8,133 nt of DNA from an uncultured Oscillospiraceae bacterium (lineage in GTDB: Bacteria; Bacillota; Clostridia; Oscillospirales; Oscillospiraceae), in assembly GCA_944385305.1 (NCBI GenBank), contig CALWWS010000146.1, forward strand, positions 1 through 8,133. Direction: 5' to 3'. The notes beneath the pieces were generated by a model that worked only from the letters and a program-made list of their open reading frames with translations, searched no databases and was not told the origin of the DNA. The position numbers were made by a program, and so were the translations under genes. This document shows, in pieces, positions 6,515 to 8,133 of this stretch (positions within the stretch are counted from its first letter, which is position 1; each line of letters starts with the position of its first letter).

Positions 6515-6577
6515 TTCTTAAAATAATATAAAATCCCCAAACTTTTTCTTGCCCCGGGCCGTCAGATTCTGTATACT
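6515..6577 (+). promoter_or_regulatory. Promoter of the LCP gene with AT-rich upstream tract
   Basis: The -35 TTGCCC (6549-6554, 4 of 6) and -10 TATACT (6572-6577, 5 of 6) are separated by the ideal 17 nt. Immediately upstream, about 6515-6550 is strongly AT-rich (AAAATAATATAAAAT and ACTTTTTCTT) in otherwise GC-rich DNA, as expected for an UP element contacted by the RNA polymerase alpha subunits. The leader to the GTG at 6634 is about 50 nt. The 150-bp gap between 6484 and 6633 holds nothing else that I can support. Confidence 0.7.
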
Positions 6578-6633
6578 AGGGACTGCATTTTGTTGACATA
6601 ACACAGAAACGCAGGAGAAAGGGGCGCCGTCAC

Positions 6634-7686
6634 GTGGCCCGAAGGAACAACCGCGCAATTCCCAGCTCTCCCGCCCGGCGGGCGGGTGTGATCCTATACC
6701 GCATCCTGGTGGTGCTCTCCGCCGTCATTGTAGTGCTCTTTATTGCCTACCGCCTGGCGGCCCGCAGGCCGGACATGGCCTCCGAACCGGCGCCCCCCGT
6801 GTCTGCCGACTCCACCGTCTCTGGCGGAGTGGAGAGCCCCGAGCAGCCCGCCCGCTCCAGGCGGGAGGCCACCTGGACCTTCCTGCTGGCTGCCAGCGAC
6901 CAGGTGGGCGGCGGGGCGGACACCATCATGGTGTGCACCTACGACACGGTCAACCAGAAGGCGGGGCTGGTCTCCATCCCCCGGGACACCCTGGTGGAGC
7001 AGGGAAAGATTAACTCCCTCTACAACGGTGGAGTGGAGACGCTGAAGGCTGCTGTATCCAACATGCTGGGCATCCCCATCGACTACTATATCACGGTGAA
7101 CATCCGTGGCTTTGTGGAGGTCATTGATGCGGTAGACGGCATCGACTTCAACGTACCGGTGCACATGTCCTACGACGCCCCCGACCAGGATCTGCACATC
7201 CACTTCGAGCCGGGACTCCAGCACCTGAGCGGCAGCGACGCTTTGAAGGTGGCCCGCTGCCGGAAGAACTCCGACGGCCCGGGCAGTTACCCCGACAACA
7301 TCTATGACGCCTATCCCGACGCGGATATCGGCCGCACCCGCACCCAGCAGCAGCTGGTGGCCGCGGTGGTCAAGAAGGTGCTCTCCCGGCCGGACAAGAT
7401 CCCCCAGGTGGTGGGCACCATGATGGAGCATGTGGACACCGATCTGTCCCTGTCCAACATCCTCTGGCTCGCCGAGCCCGCCCTGGGGCTGGACTTCTCC
7501 GCCGATCTCTCCACCGCCACGCTGGAGGGGGACGGCAACGTGAGCTACCGCCACAACGGCTATAACTGGGGCAGCTACTGCTATGAGCTCTACCCCGAGC
7601 AGGCCCTGGAGACGGTAAATGCCCTGCTCAACCCCTACGACCAGCCCCTCACTCTGGAGGACATGAATATCTTTCAGGTAGACTGA
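6634..7686 (+). CDS. LytR-CpsA-Psr (LCP) family cell-wall polymer ligase
   Basis: This 350-aa protein has a short cytoplasmic basic tail, one membrane helix (about residues 19-42), a Pro/Ser-rich extracellular spacer (45-78) and an LCP domain (about 80-250). LCP enzymes transfer undecaprenyl-phosphate-linked polymers such as teichoic acids or capsule onto peptidoglycan at the outer membrane face. Family motifs are visible: ADTIMV (D96), SIPRDT (R117, D118), KIN near 125-127, the R-x-R pair at 208 and 210, and DIGRTRTQQ (231-239) with R234 and R236. Between the R-x-R pair and DIGR lies an acidic Tyr/Asp/Pro-rich stretch of about 20 residues, longer than in LytR/TagU-type proteins. The GTG at 6634 is the likely start: GGGG of AAAGGGG (6618-6624) lies 9 nt upstream, though AGGAG is farther away (6613-6617), so the site is imperfect. 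It has its own promoter and a strong terminator. LytR-type regulatory roles in the old literature are the outdated alternative. Confidence 0.92.
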   Translation: MARRNNRAIPSSPARRAGVILYRILVVLSAVIVVLFIAYRLAARRPDMASEPAPPVSADSTVSGGVESPEQPARSRREATWTFLLAASDQVGGGADTIMVCTYDTVNQKAGLVSIPRDTLVEQGKINSLYNGGVETLKAAVSNMLGIPIDYYITVNIRGFVEVIDAVDGIDFNVPVHMSYDAPDQDLHIHFEPGLQHLSGSDALKVARCRKNSDGPGSYPDNIYDAYPDADIGRTRTQQQLVAAVVKKVLSRPDKIPQVVGTMMEHVDTDLSLSNILWLAEPALGLDFSADLSTATLEGDGNVSYRHNGYNWGSYCYELYPEQALETVNALLNPYDQPLTLEDMNIFQVD

Positions 7687-7719
7687 AAAACCGCCCCGGC
7701 TGTGCCGGGGCGGTTTTTT
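7686..7719. terminator. Bidirectional intrinsic terminator between the LCP gene and tyrA
   Basis: AAAAACCGCCCCGGC (7686-7700) and GCCGGGGCGGTTTTT (7704-7718) form a perfect 15-bp stem with a TGT loop. On the plus strand it ends in six T residues (7714-7719), and on the minus strand in five (complement of 7690-7686), so both convergent genes can terminate here. The outermost pair uses the last A of the LCP stop codon and the last base of the tyrA stop codon. Confidence 0.95.
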
Positions 7720-8133
7720 ATGCCAGAAGGTCGGGGCCCTCCAGGTTCATCTGCCGCTTGCGACCGGCGGAGCAGGCCAGCTTCTCCGCCAGAGCCCGCC
7801 GGTCTCCGCCGGCCAGCATCTCCCGGTAGGACTGCAAATTCTCCACCAGCCGGTCCAGCACCTGGAGCAGGGCTGGAGAATTCATGGCAAACAGCTGGGT
7901 CCACAGCCCCACGTCCAGGGCGGCCACCCGGGTGCACCCCCGGAAGGAGCTGCCCTCAAATCCCCGGCAGGCAAAGAGCATGGGGTCGTCGCACACCGCC
8001 ACCGCGATGATGTGCATCATCTGGCTGGTGTAGGCGATAAGCGCGTCGTGCTCCTGGGGCGTGGTGGTGTACACATCCCGGCAGCCGATATGAGTTGCCA
8101 GGCGCTCCAGCAGGGCAATGTGCTCCGCCGTGC
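7718..8133 (-). CDS. tyrA: Prephenate dehydrogenase, C-terminal part (runs off the window)
   Basis: The 137 visible residues form the all-helical dimerisation domain of TyrA, which oxidatively decarboxylates prephenate to 4-hydroxyphenylpyruvate with NAD+ in tyrosine synthesis. The NAD-binding Rossmann domain lies beyond 8133. Family patterns are clear: TTPQEHDALIAYTSQMMHI, corresponding to the conserved HD-x(4)-Y-S/T-x(3)-H stretch with its catalytic-site histidine, then GFEGSSFRGCTRVA (the conserved Arg-containing substrate loop), then LW-x-LF-x-N (LWTQLFAMN). A helix with a basic stretch and MN near the end precedes the stop. The reading frame continues upstream through a TAEHIALLERLATHIGCRDV stretch with no stop, so the GTG at 8074 is an internal Val. 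The stop TAA is directly adjacent to the terminator. No ACT domain follows, so it is the short form. Confidence 0.88.
   Translation of the reverse strand, partial: TAEHIALLERLATHIGCRDVYTTTPQEHDALIAYTSQMMHIIAVAVCDDPMLFACRGFEGSSFRGCTRVAALDVGLWTQLFAMNSPALLQVLDRLVENLQSYREMLAGGDRRALAEKLACSAGRKRQMNLEGPDLLA

Noticed and set aside
6040..6540. A 166-codon minus-strand frame opposite the 105-aa gene
   Set aside because: No good ribosome binding site, a Gly/Arg-rich composition without motifs, and it overlaps the importer promoter. The plus-strand frame has a perfect AGGAGG.
6593..6621. Perfect -35 hexamer TTGACA upstream of the LCP gene
   Set aside because: At a 17-nt spacing the -10 position reads AGAAAG, which is not a promoter. 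It lies downstream of the better TTGCCC/TATACT promoter.

Overview
The window is GC-rich, densely coded DNA with strong GC bias at third codon positions, TTG and GTG starts beside ATG, and purine-rich Shine-Dalgarno sites. A SpoVB-type flippase, an LtaS-type lipoteichoic acid synthase, a LytR-CpsA-Psr (LCP) protein and a lipobox-bearing transporter lipoprotein together point to a Gram-positive endospore-forming Firmicute. The style fits the high-GC gut Clostridia (Oscillospiraceae-like), but that placement is inference from style, not from a marker gene.

Layout from left to right: (1) a plus-strand SpoVB/MATE-like flippase (58-1626). (2) A convergent minus-strand LtaS-like membrane phosphoglycerol transferase (1646-3505); its intrinsic terminator lies inside the last codons of the flippase gene. 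(3) A 114-bp intergenic region holding the LtaS promoter, a 32-bp near-perfect palindrome that overlaps its -35 box, and a leader hairpin. (4) A minus-strand three-gene ABC importer operon of the NitT/TauT type, in transcription order lipoprotein (6004-4949), permease (4974-4198) and a compact ATPase (4201-3620). All its junctions overlap, and it has a good promoter with a dyad across the -10 box. (5) A divergent plus-strand gene for an unrecognised 105-aa protein (6166-6483). (6) A plus-strand LCP-family gene (6634-7686) with its own promoter and an AT-rich upstream tract. (7) A bidirectional terminator that fills the gap to the convergent 3' part of a prephenate dehydrogenase gene (7718 to beyond 8133).

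Three genes concern the cell envelope: a lipid-linked precursor flippase, a polyglycerolphosphate polymerase, and an LCP ligase that attaches polymers to peptidoglycan. They are separate transcription units, so a joint role is plausible but not shown. The ABC importer is a self-contained uptake system whose substrate cannot be read from the sequence. The tyrA fragment belongs to aromatic amino acid synthesis and is probably unrelated.

I found no tRNA, rRNA, CRISPR array, insertion sequence, phage gene or clear riboswitch. Nothing in the window amounts to a convincing new multi-gene system. The points most worth a second look are the palindrome/promoter overlap upstream of the LtaS-like gene, the dyad at the importer promoter, and the unrecognised 105-aa protein.
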